Shown: positions 1 through 15,300 of the stretch, one piece after another
How the letters are laid out: the number at the start of each line of letters is the position of its first letter
How positions within the stretch are numbered: the first letter of the stretch is position 1
Assembly (NCBI GenBank): GCA_003342895.1
Contig: PTFA01000035.1
Coordinates: 1,694,837 to 1,758,836, forward strand
DNA length: 64,000 nt
From: Casuarius casuarius
Lineage: Eukaryota; Chordata; Aves; Casuariiformes; Casuariidae
Reading direction: 5' to 3'
The notes under the pieces: model-generated
Told to the model about the DNA's origin: nothing
Database searches by the model: none
What the model saw: the letters and a program-made list of their open reading frames with translations, nothing else
Position numbers and translations under genes: made by a program

Positions 1-350
1 TATATAATAGGAAACTGAATTGAAGTGATAACTCTTAGCATCATCAGATTAAGAAACAAAAGACAAAACTTGTTTGAAGTCACTGAGTCATGAGGAATTC
101 TCATTCTTAAAAACTGAGCCAGAGCATCTCAATGTTTATACTGAATTTTTTAATAATTAGTCCAGTTCTAATGTCTAAATATCCCTCCTGCTTTTAGTAT
201 AAATCCATCAAAGTCATTGGGATCAATGTTTGAGCCCATTAATCTCTGCAGTCCTACCCTCGCAAGTGTTCTTAACCGCACTAATGTGGAATCACATTAG
301 CAGCTGCAAAATTGAAGGTGGTATTATAGAACTCTTATAGCTTAAAGTAC
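1..350 (-). other. GUCY1B1: GUCY1B1 intron 8 (partial)
   Basis: AT-rich intron sequence left of the exon 8 donor, continuing past the window edge. I see no exon or repeat in it. Confidence 0.85.
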
Positions 351-3300
351 CTTGGTGAACAAAGAAAAAGAATGCTGTCTGCTTCTGGCAAGTATATCAT
401 TTGACCTTTGAGGCGTAAGCAGCTGATTTCTGTGCCAGTCAGTTCATCTTCACACTCTAGCTTTTCTACATCCAACAGCCCTTCCTGGTAACGAAAAAGT
501 CACAATCACTATATAAGGCTAATGGTATGTGTATTACTCACCAGGCCATGTATGCAAATGCCTTCATTATGAAGGCAGTTAGAATGCTGGAATAGAGTTA
601 CAAAGCATAGTCTACATTAAAAAGTAATTAATTTATCATTTGACCACTTTATCCTTACTTTATTGTGACTTGCTACCTCAGGCAGTATCATATCCTTCTT
701 TACCTTCATGTTCACTATTTCCTGTTTTCTTTTGTGTGGTTTCATCACAATAGTTTGACAATAGGATTGCCTATTCTGTCACGTTCTAACTCTGCTGGGG
801 AATATCTCTAAGAAATCTTGTTGGTGTCTCTCAGGTACAGTTTTCTATAAATAAACAGGTGCATTTACATAGTAGGTACTATTCTACATGCTGCACTGGT
901 TTATACTGCCTGCCTCCTCTCTTGCCCTCTCTATAAAAAAGGACACAGAAATGTGTATGAATGTACAGGCCCAAACAATGATACATTTCATATTTGTCTC
1001 CCATATCATTATAAAGGATAAGAAAGTGTAATTACCCTTCTACGCTTACTTCGGTACAATGCCATCCATAAAAGACGGTGGCCCTTTACAACAGGGACGA
1101 TATGTGAAGTATATGCCCTTCTCCGTTCCTATAAAGCATACCACTTCACTACTATACATGAATTCACATCCCTTACTTTTTTCAGCTCCAGACTCAAAAG
1201 GGACTGAGCTTACTACTATGCAAAGTATTTTCTCTGAAGAGTTCTGAGTTTTCAGCACTTATTCTTATCTCTCCAAAGCATAATTACTTATAGAAAAGCC
1301 AAGTGAATATTCTCTAGTTACCTTGGTCCTCAGTACAAAGACAGTATTGATATGCGAGAGGATCCCATGGAAACTAATATCAATATGAGGCCGAACCAAG
1401 GAGAAAACTGACAACAGACTGCAATTTCCCGGCTGCAGCTAAAACGTAAACAACAGTAAAACAGGAAACAAAGGATTTTTTTCATATATAATAAAATATA
1501 CATGGAGTACTTATATTCAATTTGCTTAGATAACAATACCAAATAAAACATATACTTTATACATTTATCCATTAAAACACAAGGTTTTTTAATTAAGGTT
1601 TTCACATCAGAAGTATATTGACTTTGAAGTGAAATTCTAATCTGCAATATGACATTATAAAATTGGACTGTTTCACACTGGTTATCTGTCAAACTGTTCC
1701 CACCTTACAGTAAAAAGAATAAAAATGCTTTTTAGTGTTTTCTTCTTAAATGTCCTTCTCAAACTCCCCTTTCAATAACAAGCTACGTTCTCTTATGCAT
1801 CATCTCTGATAATATGGATTCTATGGCCATTATTGAAAGCTAATAGTTATAGCTGTTCAGTGAATACCACTGGAAAAAGTCTGGAAGAGCTACTTACAAA
1901 GCTCTTCTTTCAAATCCTTCTGCAAAACCCGGAGAGAAAATGTGTAGCAAAAAATGTAAATAAAATAAAATTACATTTTAAAATATGTCAGTGATTCAGA
2001 TGCAACATGGGTATGTTCAGTATTAGCCTACACAATCGTAAAAATCATTTCATGCTTTCACCATCCTACTTTTCTCTTATATTATTGTTTTTACCTGTTC
2101 CTTATTTTCAGAAACACTGTCAGTTCCTTCAGACAAGGACTGAGATATCTTATTAAAATACAGAATTATGACACTAAGTGGACCTCTGAGTGGACCTTCT
2201 ACTGTAAAAAAACAGAGGAAATTGCACTAACTGCACTCAGTCAGAAACATGGACATGTATCACAATCAGAGTTTCGCTCATCTTAGCTAATACTGATCCT
2301 TTTGATGCACAAGCCAAAAGAGTGCACAGCTTCTTCTGTTATGCTGCATCTGACAGTTCTGTGATGCTAAAAAGCCTTCAAATATTTGTTATTGTCAAGT
2401 AATATATATAGACTAAGTACTTGCTGCTACAGTATACAGGTAGTATGCCCAAGACCTTTTCCTGACCCCAGGTCCAAGTTGCAGAATGTCTCTTGTCCAC
2501 ACTGGAGAGTTATCTGCTGCTTTTATAGCACATACATCTTGGAGTGGGCTAGCAGTCCAAAAAGACTCAAGTATCAAGCTAACACTGCAGCCATGTGGGT
2601 GATCAGGTATTCTCTGCTCAAGCTTATTCCTTGGTCTCTTTTACATCACATTATGGACATACTCATAGGCAAAAGAGCAGATGTAGAAAAGGGCTACTTT
2701 TCATAGTCATTTTTCAAACAAGAGCAGCACTATATAGCAAATATTATACGTTTACATAGGAATGTTGTTTAGATAGAGAATTCTAAAACTATTTTTTTAA
2801 TCTTTAAAATAAATCTGTTCACCACCCAGCATAAGCACCCTTTAGGACTATTCACATATGAGAATCATCTAACCTGTGGAAGGACTCTGTATATAGCATT
2901 ACCACACTGCGTGACCACCAGATCTCTGTCAAATATTATGTGGAAAGGAAAAGCCTTGCAGAAAGTATAGGGACTGATGCGAGATTCTTGGGTACCATTT
3001 TCTTCAAATCTGTCAAGGTCTTCATAGTAGTCCTCCTCTTTAGACTCTTTCTCTTCAATTAAAAATTGAATGTGGTCACATTCCTCATTTCTCTGTTGAA
3101 TAACCTAGAAAAACAAGGGAAAAGATCAAAGACTGCAATCCCTCTTACTCAGTAATAATTGGAATGTTATTATGAAGACAGGAATACATTAGAGCACAAA
3201 GACAAATTAAAAAATGACATTTGCATCTTATAAAAATCTGTACTCTTAAAAGTATTTCTTATTTTAAAACATATTTATAATTCCAGGGGAATAATTATGC

Positions 3301-6300
3301 CTTTGATTAGCCATGATCGCTCTTCTCATGAAAAGCATATTGAAGATCACTCAGATATGATCTATAACACCTCAGATGTATATCCTAGAACTAGGTGTTC
3401 AGGCTCAGGTTATGCTTGCTTTTACTGGTATGTGCCAGACAACAGGACTCCCTCCCTCACCCCCCACCTTTGAACAAACCTGCAGCGTCTGGAATTATGC
3501 AAAACACTTGAATCCTTATTTTGATGAAAGCTGTGTGCAAAGTCAGTAGCACAACAGCAAGCAGTACTGATGAAGGGGTGGGCATGTCATAACCAGCCAG
3601 AGGAGAGGCAGACGGAGCAGAAGTTTGAATCTACAATCCTTACCAAAGATCAGGTCCAGTAGTTAAAATTAAAAGCAATTAAATGAAATCACAGCCAAAC
3701 CAGAGTCATCTGCATCAGTCAAATCTCAAATAAATGCTTTGAATATAGCATTTCACTTCAGTAATTTTACTCAAAGTTAGTCAAAATAAAAAAAAAATAA
3801 TAGGGATCATTTTGTTTGCAAGGACAGTCATGTATTGCAGTGTAAGTAAAGCAAATACCTAATAGAATAACATAATTTACCTTGAGAGGCCAAATTCACC
3901 TCTTCTCAAGCCTAATTAGATTTAATGACTGGAACAGAACAATTCTATTTACACAGTATTGTTTAGGGGCAATTTTCTGGAACATGTTGCGCCTGATTCT
4001 ACTTTCACATAGAGACAGATACTAAAGTCATTGAAGCAAAAAACCAGAAAACAAACCCCCCCCCAAAAAACAAAAACCCCAACCCCTCAACTTTTAAAAG
4101 TCTCTAATGCATTCTGATTCTGCCCTTTACACATAGTGTAACCATACAGATTAACAGCTGCAACATGAAAACAGAAGAATGTAGATGCATGCAAACACTG
4201 TAATGCAATCACTAAAATGTTTAGCTTATTAAACATTTCCTCTCTATGACTGTCAGTCATGCTAGCTGATGGTTTGGGGAAAGTTGATACCTGTATTTGT
4301 TCCCATTTAAATGTAGCAGTGTAGAACAACAAAACAATATCTTATTGCTAAAAGATGCTTAATTTAGGGAGGTAGTGCTTCTTGATCTCCTATTTGACTA
4401 TTCCTTTTAGGGAAAGACAGAGGCTTTTCTGGAAAGCAATTTGGAGCGGCAAAAGCCCAATTCAGGGGCTCTACACCATGTGCTTGATTCTCTATTTGAT
4501 TATGTAAGTAATGTGGAGAAAGACTGGCATACTAAAGCTTCCAGCTAATGTAGGTACATAAAGCTGGACATGCAAACAAGCTCAAATATTAATGATGATG
4601 AAGACTATTTTCCTTAAAAATATAGTGGTAATCTATGTGGCAGTGGCAAAGAGAAGTGGAAAATTTTGAGTAATAAGAGGTAACCCAGAGGAGGAATAAA
4701 TATGTGGCAATCATTTGATGAAAACAAATTATGTGGGTTTGTCTAGGAAAATGGAATGTAATAAATGCATACCTAGTTTTGTTGTGAATTCAAGGCTTAA
4801 CAGTCCTCCACATCTCCCTCTTCATTTAGATCATTATCCTTGCAAGTATGAGAGACTGTGGCCATAGTGAGGACTGACAGAATGTAGTTAGAATCTTAGC
4901 TTCTCTCATTCATACACACGCCTACAGGTTTTATTTTATTGTTACTATAATTGTAGCCAGGGATAGCTGAGATTATACACAGTAATTTTTCCCAAAGTCT
5001 ATACAGTCATCACTAGAATTGAGCTATGCTTCCAGATTATTTCCAGAGTCTTAGATCTCACTTCGAAGAGTCACTTTTGCCAGAGCTGGAAAAAAAATAC
5101 ATACTTTGGATGAAAAGCTTCTTCATTTGGCAAAGTAGTCCTAAAATTCATTTTAAAAAACCTAATATTTTTTAAGGAAATGTCCACATTAACAGCACCT
5201 CACTTTCCAGCAGTATTACTGGTATCACCTAAAGACAATGCTAGTACTCTGCTACCATGCTGCATCTGTACTTACAGGTTTTCCTGCTACCATACTGCTT
5301 CCTTCATCACTTCCCATTTTTATTAGAAATTAATGATGCTCCAACAAACAAAACTCAAGTGTTAGTTTAAAAGAATCTATAAAACTAGAACTGCTACATG
5401 CTTCAAGAAATGTCTAGCTAATGTTGAGATATGACCTTCCACAGACCCTGCAAGCTTTCACAGTGTTGAAGTCAGTCTGTTATACGACATGCTGTTTTCC
5501 TAGATTAGAATGTGCCAGTAACAGTACAAAGCTGCAAGATTCCCAGCCATCTTCAAGTTCATTTGCAACACTATTTTTGACTAGACTCCAGGGCATCTAG
5601 AAATGCTTGTTATATTTGTGCATCACATTAGTGCAGCAAATATACAACAGGCCAAACACATGGAAATGTGTCAGACTTACAGGATGGCCACTGTGCCAGC
5701 TGCACGCTCCCACTAAACATGATATGCTGTGGATATGGCAGATTTACTAAATTTGGTTCAGGTCAACCATGCAGAGACCCTTATTAACAGCAGCTAGAAT
5801 CATATTCTTCTCCAGGCTAAAAGAGCTACTGATTCATCCTTAAGTAACTCCCTACTGGATATGTAATTTCATGATGTCTTTCCTGTTCATATTTTTTATG
5901 CACTAGCTAATCTACCTATCTCATGATTTTATCTACCTCAAACAGCTTGCAATCTCCTCTTTTCTGAGGCATCTGAGATATAGATAAAACTCCATCTCGA
6001 AAAATTTGAGAGAGATATCTTGGTTTTGCTATCCTAAAAAATAAAAGCCATCCTAAAAATGTAATGAGGTATTTCTCCTCCACAGAATAACATGGGCTTT
6101 CTGAAAATACCACATTCTCAGATAGTGTTGTTCAATTATATCCATATTCACAGTACCTAAATTCTGGTCATTTTTCCTTGAGTTCCTTGAGCTTTTAACT
6201 TTGAGCCAACTTAAAACCAATACTTCCGGCCATTAACATAACAGACTAAATTCTACACTTTCACCCTTGTAAATACAGGTTCAACCTAATTGGCCAGACA

Positions 6301-9300
6301 CTGAGTTGGAATAAAGACACTTTCAAGATTTTCGCCTAACTACTCTGGAGCAAATATAACTAGCACAGAAGTTGACAAATGAAAGTGCAGCAACAGCAGT
6401 GACAAAAGCAGGAATCACATCTAGTTCTTTTGCCTCCCCCTGTGGTCTTAGCTCATGACTGATATCAGCTTACCATGTCAAAGAGCTCAATCACCACAGT
6501 AACTGCAGTTAAAAACTGAAGACGAATCACTCTCTGGGTTTCAAAAAGAATATATAATATCTAACTGGTTACCCGCCTGTGCTTTCCAGAAGATGCATCT
6601 TCAGAATTTTACCTTGGTTAGCCAAGTGAAGAGCCCTGTCAATATTTCAGCAAGGGACAATTCAGACAATGTCCAATTCAGAGAACATTTATTTTAAAAT
6701 GACTTACTGGTTTAATATATTTGATGAACCTCACACAAGAATTAAATCAAGTAGTATCATCATTTGTCTACATACAGCAAGCATAATGAACATCTGTTAA
6801 ACTTTCCCTGTTGTACCCGCAACATGAGACGATGCTACAGATGTGTCCCTGAGATATACTCACATCGTCATGCCGAGAGGGGGACAAAATATCTTTGGAC
6901 AGGGATCTTTTTCCTTCACTTTGTGAAGATTAATACAACGTTAGGTTTAAGCCATTTAAAGCTCAATACAGGATGAAATCTTTGACCTCTTTGATCAAAA
7001 CTGACTGTTCAATGGCACTTGACAAGTTCGCAGCTGTCTCAGGGTGGTCCTGAGCCAAAGCAGTTCACCACAGAAATGATATTGTCTTTAGCTTTGCACA
7101 CTAAAGGTGAAAACAGCAGGGATGTTCCCACCTGGCAGTCAGTTTCAAGGCAAAGACTGTCTCACTGTACTGCATCTCTGAGCCTGGAGCTGGTGAATTT
7201 CTGACTGCTCTTGAGGCAGAATTACATGCTGATTATGCTCCGTGATTGCCTTATCTGAATGCACAGCTACCCTTCAATGTCTGGCTCAGTACCACTTGGC
7301 CTCCGTGATGACTGCCTAAACAGTTTTTAGGTCATCTCTTCAGCTGGTCACATTCTGGCTTTATTTTCTGATTGCCATTAGCAATTAGACAATCAGAAAT
7401 TATCACCTTGTCAAAGATTTCCTCTTGCCCTTTCTCTTTTGATATTGTAAACCATCTTGCCTGCTTGTCTAAAAGACAGATTTTTATGGCTTGCTATTAG
7501 ATAATAACAGGACTGCAAAAGTCTCTTCCCAACAGGTTTTTGGGCTTTGTAGGATTTTACAACATTCTTCATTGCCCTTTACCATTGTAGCCCTGAGAGA
7601 GTCTCGGTGTTGACTTCACCTTCACAGGACACCCATATTTATACACAAACCCCTGTGACAAGTGAAGCAAGAGAAGGCACAGCCAGAAGGCTACTAACAG
7701 AGATCTCATGCCAAAGCTGGTCACCAGCTGCGTGAACATTTTTAGTTCTCATATTGAGACTGGCAGAAGTTAAGTATTCTTAGTGTGTTTTCAAAGTCAG
7801 GAACAATTCTTAGGACAGTCTGCAAAATAGTACGTTCCTACCTCTCTACCTCTATTTAGCTAAAATGGATTAAAATAGCAGGCAAGATAAGACAAATTGC
7901 ATTTGGACTAATTAGCTGATTAACTTTAACCTAGGCTTTCCTGAACTATTTAACTGAAACTGGGAACCCAAGTTCATAACAAACTGCTAACACAGTTCAG
8001 AGACAAACTCAGAACTTTTTCATCCCTTCAGCATACACAAACCCTAGGTCTAAAAAGAAAAGGCACTTTTCCCGAAGGTCACCATTCTGGAACAGGAAAG
8101 TCCTGCTGTAATTTAGAAGAACATATACATAATGGTTTCTGGGTGAAAATACGGCAAATTGATTAAACTACATTTTTTCTGTTTAGCTATTTCTCCACCC
8201 GCAGAAGCAATTTGAGACAAAACAAGAACAATATAGTTTTCTCAGTATTTCTTTTTGTCATATGATCATGAGATTCTCCAGGTTTTCTTTTCATCTGATA
8301 GGGCAAGCATTGGAAATGTCTGCAAATTCTACTGTAGGAGCTCTCAGAAACAAACTAACCAGGACTGTGGTGCAAGTAACCTGTGAAAACAAAATCTAAT
8401 CATTTAATGAAATAAAAGCTTTATTATTGTAAAAGATCAGCTCAACTCTGCTACCACCTTCACAGAAAATGGTAATATGTTAGACACCTTCAAGCAAAAT
8501 TTGATGAAAACACTTAGAAAGATGAAAAGACTTAGAAGCATCTGCTCTCAAGCAGACTTATGAAAGCATTTGTTCTAAACAGCTGGAAAAGAAGAGTGGG
8601 TAATAAAGTAATTAAACATCAAATTGCAGATATTAACTTTACACTAATATAAAGAGAACCACAGAGAGATTTCAGTAAAACAGTCCCATGCTGGATTGTA
8701 ACATAATGGTAAAATTGAAGGTAAATGCTTGAATAAATAGATCTGGGAGAACAACTAGGAATCTCTGCATTCTTCTTGCAAGTAGGAAGGCAACTCCCAT
8801 AATAGCAACAGAAACACAAGCTACGCACTGAGGCTCTTATCAGTTCCTAAAAGAATCCTTCCTTAAGCAAAATTCTAACTAAAATCTAAAACAAAACCTC
8901 ATAGAAGAAGAGGCAATGGTTGGTCTGCAAAAACTTAGGGGATGAAAAGCAAAATCATTTTTTTCTATGCTTTCCCATTTCAAACAATGCATTACTAACA
9001 GTGTGAAACATGCAAGCACTAATTTGCTAAATTATGGACCACGGGATTGAGATGAAAGAAGGCTGTCTGATTTTTTTTTTTTTTCCTGTTCTCATTTTTC
9101 TTAATAGTGTAAAACTAGCCAGGTACCACAACAGCAGACTTAATCATTTTGCTGAGGTTTTAAAATGTTCACTCTGCAGACATTAATGATTAATAGCTGA
9201 CCTTCGGTGTAATGAAGGGAGACTTTCATTGTCTATGTGGATAAGCTGCAAATTTTGGCACTCTCACCTTACAGAAACAGAGTAGCTTTTTATTCCCGGC

Positions 9301-12300
9301 ATATGTACCACTAAAGTTATTTAGGAACTATGGAGCAAAGTACTATTTAATGTCATTATAGGTGTTAAAAGTTAGGCTTTATTAACCAGCAGAGATGAGA
9401 AAAAGTTCATGGTTGAAGGCACATGACTTTCTGATAGCTGTTAATGAAATATTGTTCCCTTACTAACACATTCACAGGGTAACTGGCACAAAAAAATACA
9501 GACAACACACACTTTCTACAGCTTAGAAGTAGTATCAATTTTTATGGGCCTATATGGTTTTGGCTCAGTCAGTCTGCAAGAACAGCTTTGATTAAATTAA
9601 ACTTTGTGCCTTCTTACAATAGGTTAGACTGATACTGTTAAATTTCTATTTAATTACAGTATAACAGTAAAATCTCCAGAAAACCCTAACAAAGTTAAAT
9701 GAAAATTAAAAGTATATTTATAATCAATATTTAAACCTCTTTGGAGTATTTATTATTTGTGAGAAGTACTAGATGGATATCAGTACTGCCCAATACAGTC
9801 TTCTCAACAAAATAACAGACTATGGAGACAATTTGACAAAAGTATGTTTTGATAACTGCTTTGAGCAGCCCCTATTTCTTGTCTGCCCCACTGATCACTT
9901 GTCTCTGCATGACTCTCTGGCTGCACTCACAGAACTCACCGATAGTCAGCAGAGCAAACTACATAAGGGAACAGATATGGGTAAAAATAACCCAGGCAAA
10001 AAACCTGTTATTTTGAACCCAGTTTACTTCCTCCATCTAGTTTATTTTATAGCTTCATGGCAGCTGCAGAGACACAGTTGAAGAAGCTATACTAGGACAG
10101 CTTGAGCAGTAAGAGCTGGCGGGCTGTGTAAGCTGGCTGTGCTACCAAGAGAAATGCGCGTCAGGCAACAGCTTGAGCACTCTTACAGCAAACTTTCCAG
10201 CATGGCCCTCCTAGTCTGTTTCAATGCTGAATAAACAGGAGCCTAAGAAGGTTGTTTTGATTCTGTTGCATCCTTGCCTACTAACACCTGCTGTAGAAAG
10301 TCTGAAATATTTACAAACCAGGATCTAAACAAATAACATCAAGTATGTCACCACTGCAATATAAAAACATGAATTCACTATAAACCTGAGTTAGCTTATA
10401 AAACAAGATACCTATAAGGCAACACTGAAATACAGCATCACAAATACCTTTGTTATTGAATCCCTTGTTTTTGTGATACACTCACTGATTTGGAGCTTTT
10501 TGAGCAAACAAACATATTTTATGGCAATGACTGCATGAACATTACAGTGAAGTGTTCTTTTGTTTTAGGCTTTAGCCAGATTAAAGCTAAAGCAAAGTAT
10601 TATTACTTCAGGTGAAGTATACAGTGAGACTGCACTAGAAATGTAAGATGACTAGAAAAGAAAGCTTGTTGTAGCTGCTTAGACTCTAGTCTACTTGATG
10701 AAAAGTATTTGATATTAGTTGCAAAATTTCTGACACCAAACAGCTTTTATACTGCTATTTTTCCTCCAGATCCAGAGGCTAACTATGCCTTGGACCATGC
10801 TCTGATTTTAGATATGCAGGGCCTGTTCCAGTGATCAATTAAATCTTTGTTGCTCTATATAGAAACAAAGCAAGGGCCTCATTCCAGTTTCTCAAGTGAC
10901 TTGGCACACATGGCTGTATGTAAACTGCAAGACTTACGGACATTTCTCTATTCTTGGGATAGAAGATATATCCAGCTGCATTTCCACTCCCTGATAGTAT
11001 GAGACCCACAAACACATCTTGGTTCTGGGAAGTAAAACCCTGCATGCAGACTGGAAGGAAACCACTGTGCCTCAGCCAGGCCCCATCAGTGCACGTCAGT
11101 CTCACGGTTTACACACAGATGAAGAATCTAGGACACAGAAACAAAATATCCGTGTTCTCACAGAACACACAGTAGACAGTACGAAATATATGCCAAATTT
11201 GAAAGAAAGTAGACAAAATGTGCCCCAATAGCTCAGTACATAATTTCCGTACATGTCTTCTCCTTCTTTGAATAATAGGGTAGTGTCCTGAACTGTTCCT
11301 GATTGGGCCTGTTTGCAAATTAGTGCTGGCCTTCTCAGTACATGGTTGACCTGCCTCTAAAACAACCCAAACGATGGTGGCTCTTCTTGCATCAATACTA
11401 AAGCAGTGCTTCACAGGGGGCACTGTGTTGGTACAAAAGTAATTCAGAGAAGCAATAAAATAAAGAAGCAGTCCTGTCATTCTAGATCCTATGGTGCTTT
11501 GTTGAAGAATGAGCTTTTCCTTACCATTTTTCTGACTGAACTGTAGTTAACTTAAAGTCTAACATCCTGCAATTCTCTTAGTAGCTTGAATACTTGAAAG
11601 CTTGAATACATACTACCTGGCTTGGGACTTCTCAGAATTTGTGTTATTCTGGTGACAAAAAGCAGACTTCAACCTGTCATATACAACTATGGGAGCTTCT
11701 ACTAGTGCAAAGGGATATAGTTGGCATGGTGGCTTTTACATCATCTTATTTTTTCCACAACCTGCATTGATTATGACTCAGATGAAGGCTGGTCATTACA
11801 GAACAGGGCTGTTAAGGAAAGTGAGATGTCATGGTCTGCAGTTGATACATAGACTTGCTCAAAACCCTGACAGCTAGAGCCTGTAGAAAGAACAAAGGAT
11901 ACAGCAACAACGATAATGATTGTCTGCTATCATTTGTTTTTCTTCATTTTGTCCTAATGACATAAACTTCCAATGTGTACATGCCTTCATACCTTCATAT
12001 CTATTTCTGTACCATGGATCTGTTGAGCTACCGTTTTGATGATTCCAATGACAATATCCTGAAGACCTTCTCTTTCTGAGTAGTAGTGCAGAATGAGTCC
12101 CTTCCCCTTCTCTGCATCAGTGCACCTAAAGGAAGGGGCTCGCATACCTGGGTAAATAGTAGCAAGGTGGTCATGCAGAGCATCCAAGTTCTGGAACAAG
12201 AAATTAAAAACAAGATTATGAGACATTCACATATTAGTTTTAAAGAAAATAAGCGCATGTCACGTCTAATCTGGCCATCCCCTTTCTCACACCGGACACA

Positions 12301-15300
12301 CTGTGCATTAGCTGTGTTATTTCTAGAACTATCTTAACAGCAGCCCTCTCAGGTAGCTTGAGATGTTCTTTCTGCCTACTGTACAAATGCCTGAACAATG
12401 AATGGCATCAAAAGTAGCACCAATAAAAATTACTCTAGACAGTAAAAACTCAGGCTTGACTATGCTGTATTTCAAAACACTCAGATGACTGAAAACCTCA
12501 TATGTGTTTCTCAGTTCTGCTCATCATTCATTTTCCTCCCCTCCTAATTCTAGTCCTTAACAATTTACAAATAACCATGTCCGAATAACCACAAATCTTT
12601 CCCCTTATTCTGAAACAACAGGCTAGTTCTGACATCGTAACAGTCAATGCAAGTGTGTAAGGCCTAACAAAGTTAAAAATTCTAAAGTAAAGATTTAAAT
12701 AATTAAAACGCCAGGCTCAAATGCATACTTTCTTTGAGAGTAAGAGAAAAAATCCCACAGAACATATAGAACACATCACAGCTGCTGTAAAAATGTTTCA
12801 GAAAAGGTTGCTCAAGAAAGGGAAAAAAGTCTTTCATTTTTCCAACTGACATCCTAGACATTTTTTTAAGTTTTGACAAAACAAACTACTACCTGGAGAG
12901 GAAAGCTGAATGAGAAATTGACAGGCAGAATTTATGAAGAGATTAAAGAAAATAGTGAGATCAAAATCACACAACTCTAGCTCCAACTTTGATTATGAAG
13001 TAATTATCGCGGCTCTGTGTTGCTATTTACTGTATAATGTTTTAAGACAGAAAGCACAATCTGGTTTGCTGAATAGTGTTGCAGCCCAAATAAAAATGTA
13101 AAATGTATGCAATTCCTTCATATCTTATCTTTAAGTCCAAAACATTACTACACATTTTAAACATTGTCTCCCATCCCCAAAGTCATTGTTAGCATCAGGT
13201 TTTGTGTACTGTTTTGTGCTAGCCCAAGGAGAAGTGAAATGAAGACATTTTCAATGTGCTGGCTGGTTATCCTCCACCTTTCACGAGCATCTGTCGATCA
13301 TCAAAGTTGTGGAAGCATGCTGAACTTGATTTCATGTGAGTTGTGAAGTGTTTCAACAGCTGCCTTTTCTCTTGGGAGGCCTCCAGAGGAAATGAGGCTC
13401 TTATAAATGAATTCCGTAGGATGCACTCAGCCTGGAACATCCTCCTTCATTTTTTCAGTTTGTTTCAAATTCATGTTTTTGTTGCTATATCAACACCTCT
13501 AAATTAAAACCTGAAGAAAGAAGAGTCTGGGACTCAATTCATCCCAGCTGTTAGTGGGCATTCAAGAGAAAAAAGTATAATGCTTGCAGCCAAATTCTGG
13601 AAATCTTTGCAGGACTCAAGACAATGAAGTTGAAAAAGACTGCTCTGAATGACTGTGGATGAGGAAAAAAAACAAGAGAGCTGACTAGCTCCAAGAGAGT
13701 GCCCCAAAATCTTAATCAGTGTGTACTCCTCAGAAACATCTGGGATATGTTGACCTTTTGGGGAAAAAAACTCTTAAAGAGATACACACAAAAGGCAGGT
13801 AATCTTCCAGCTACATAGTCATCAACACCTGAAGAGTTTCAGAAGGAATTTGCTATGGCAGATGGCCAACGTCAAGTACAAAATTTTTGTAAAATGGGTG
13901 TCTAAGTATGAAACTCCAGTATGAAACTCCAGTACGAGTGTTGCTAAGGCAGTTGCCCCATTGTGCAAGACCACTTCGCCACCCTACTAGCCTATTACCA
14001 GGGGCTGTTATGTCTTAACAGTGGGACAGGTAAGCCTTGCGATATGCCCTTCTGTCCTGACTCCCTAAACATCCAGAGTGGGGGACTGGGCCAGGATGTA
14101 CTGCAGCTGCTTTCCAGTCCCCAGTGTGTCTTCCCATGCATACAGATCACGGGGTGAGGAAGGAGCTTAACTGTATCCAGGTCCTTGCTCCAACACAGAG
14201 TCCAGAAGCAGTGGAGATGTTCATGCACATCCAGGAGCTAAAAGCACTCCCAAGTGTTGCCATTCGGGTATTGTCATTGTCTCCTCTAACACCCATTCTT
14301 ATTCCTTGTTGTATTTGCTCCTTTCTAAATTGATATTGCAGCTTCTGGAAGAAAAATGTGTCTTTTTGTGGTTTGTTCACCTTTTGTGGGCCAGAAAAGT
14401 GATCAGGTACAGGTAATGTATCTTAAGCTCTCTCCCTGAATTCTTGCCTCCTAGACCGCTCAGATATATGCCAGAGCTTGTGCTGGGACCAGAGATGCTA
14501 CTTCTAGAGCTGCTGAGAGCAGTTACCAGCTCCCGGGTGAAACACAAAGGGATCTCTGAGCAGGAATGAGCAAGGACCAGCGACACTAAAACAGGCATAT
14601 CTTGGCCTGTCAGAAAGTAACCAAGTTGTGACTGGCACCTGACATACACAGATATGCCGTTCAGGCCTGTGCTGTACAGCATTTCTGGAAACTTTTCCAA
14701 AAGAGGGATTAACTTGCTTACATTTCTCGCACTGCAATTACGATCAATTACATAGCCAAGTAAATGATTCCCTAAATGGGACCATATTAACCACTACTAC
14801 AGTGTTTGATTGATTTTCTTTCAATAGAGAGCTACTGAACATAACATAAAAGTACGCTTGGGACTTCTTCAGAGGTATCTCTTTTCACACTGCATCTCTT
14901 TGGCATAGTGTCTTTCAATATGATTTGTACTTTTTCCAGGCCTGTGTTTTTCACAGAGAGTATAAATATTAGTTTTGGTTGTGCTGTCTTTTCCTCCTTC
15001 TTGAAGCACCTGTGTTTCATCTACGGATAAACTAAATTCTCTTTGAGATACCAAGGGAAGTAGAACATAAATGTAAGGGCTATTTTCACAGGCTTTAAAA
15101 AACTGAAGCTCTCAATTATTTCATAAATCCTGAGCTCAGTACAGATTTCAAGATGCACCTTGCACCTTTTGGAACTAACTTTATTATGTATTTTAAGAAT
15201 CTGAAAAAAGCTCAGCACAATAAACTCAATCTGTAAAAAGGTTTATTTTTTTAATAGGCATATAAATTAGTTTCCTGACCTAGTCTGACTGCTGGAAGCT

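Noticed and set aside
11109..11480. 123-codon minus-strand open frame inside GUCY1B1 intron 5
   Set aside because: No recognisable domain and no convincing splice sites. It is intronic on the gene's own strand and is taken as chance.
13963..14737. Cluster of overlapping short open frames on both strands
   Set aside because: The slightly higher GC lowers stop frequency. No frame resembles a known protein.
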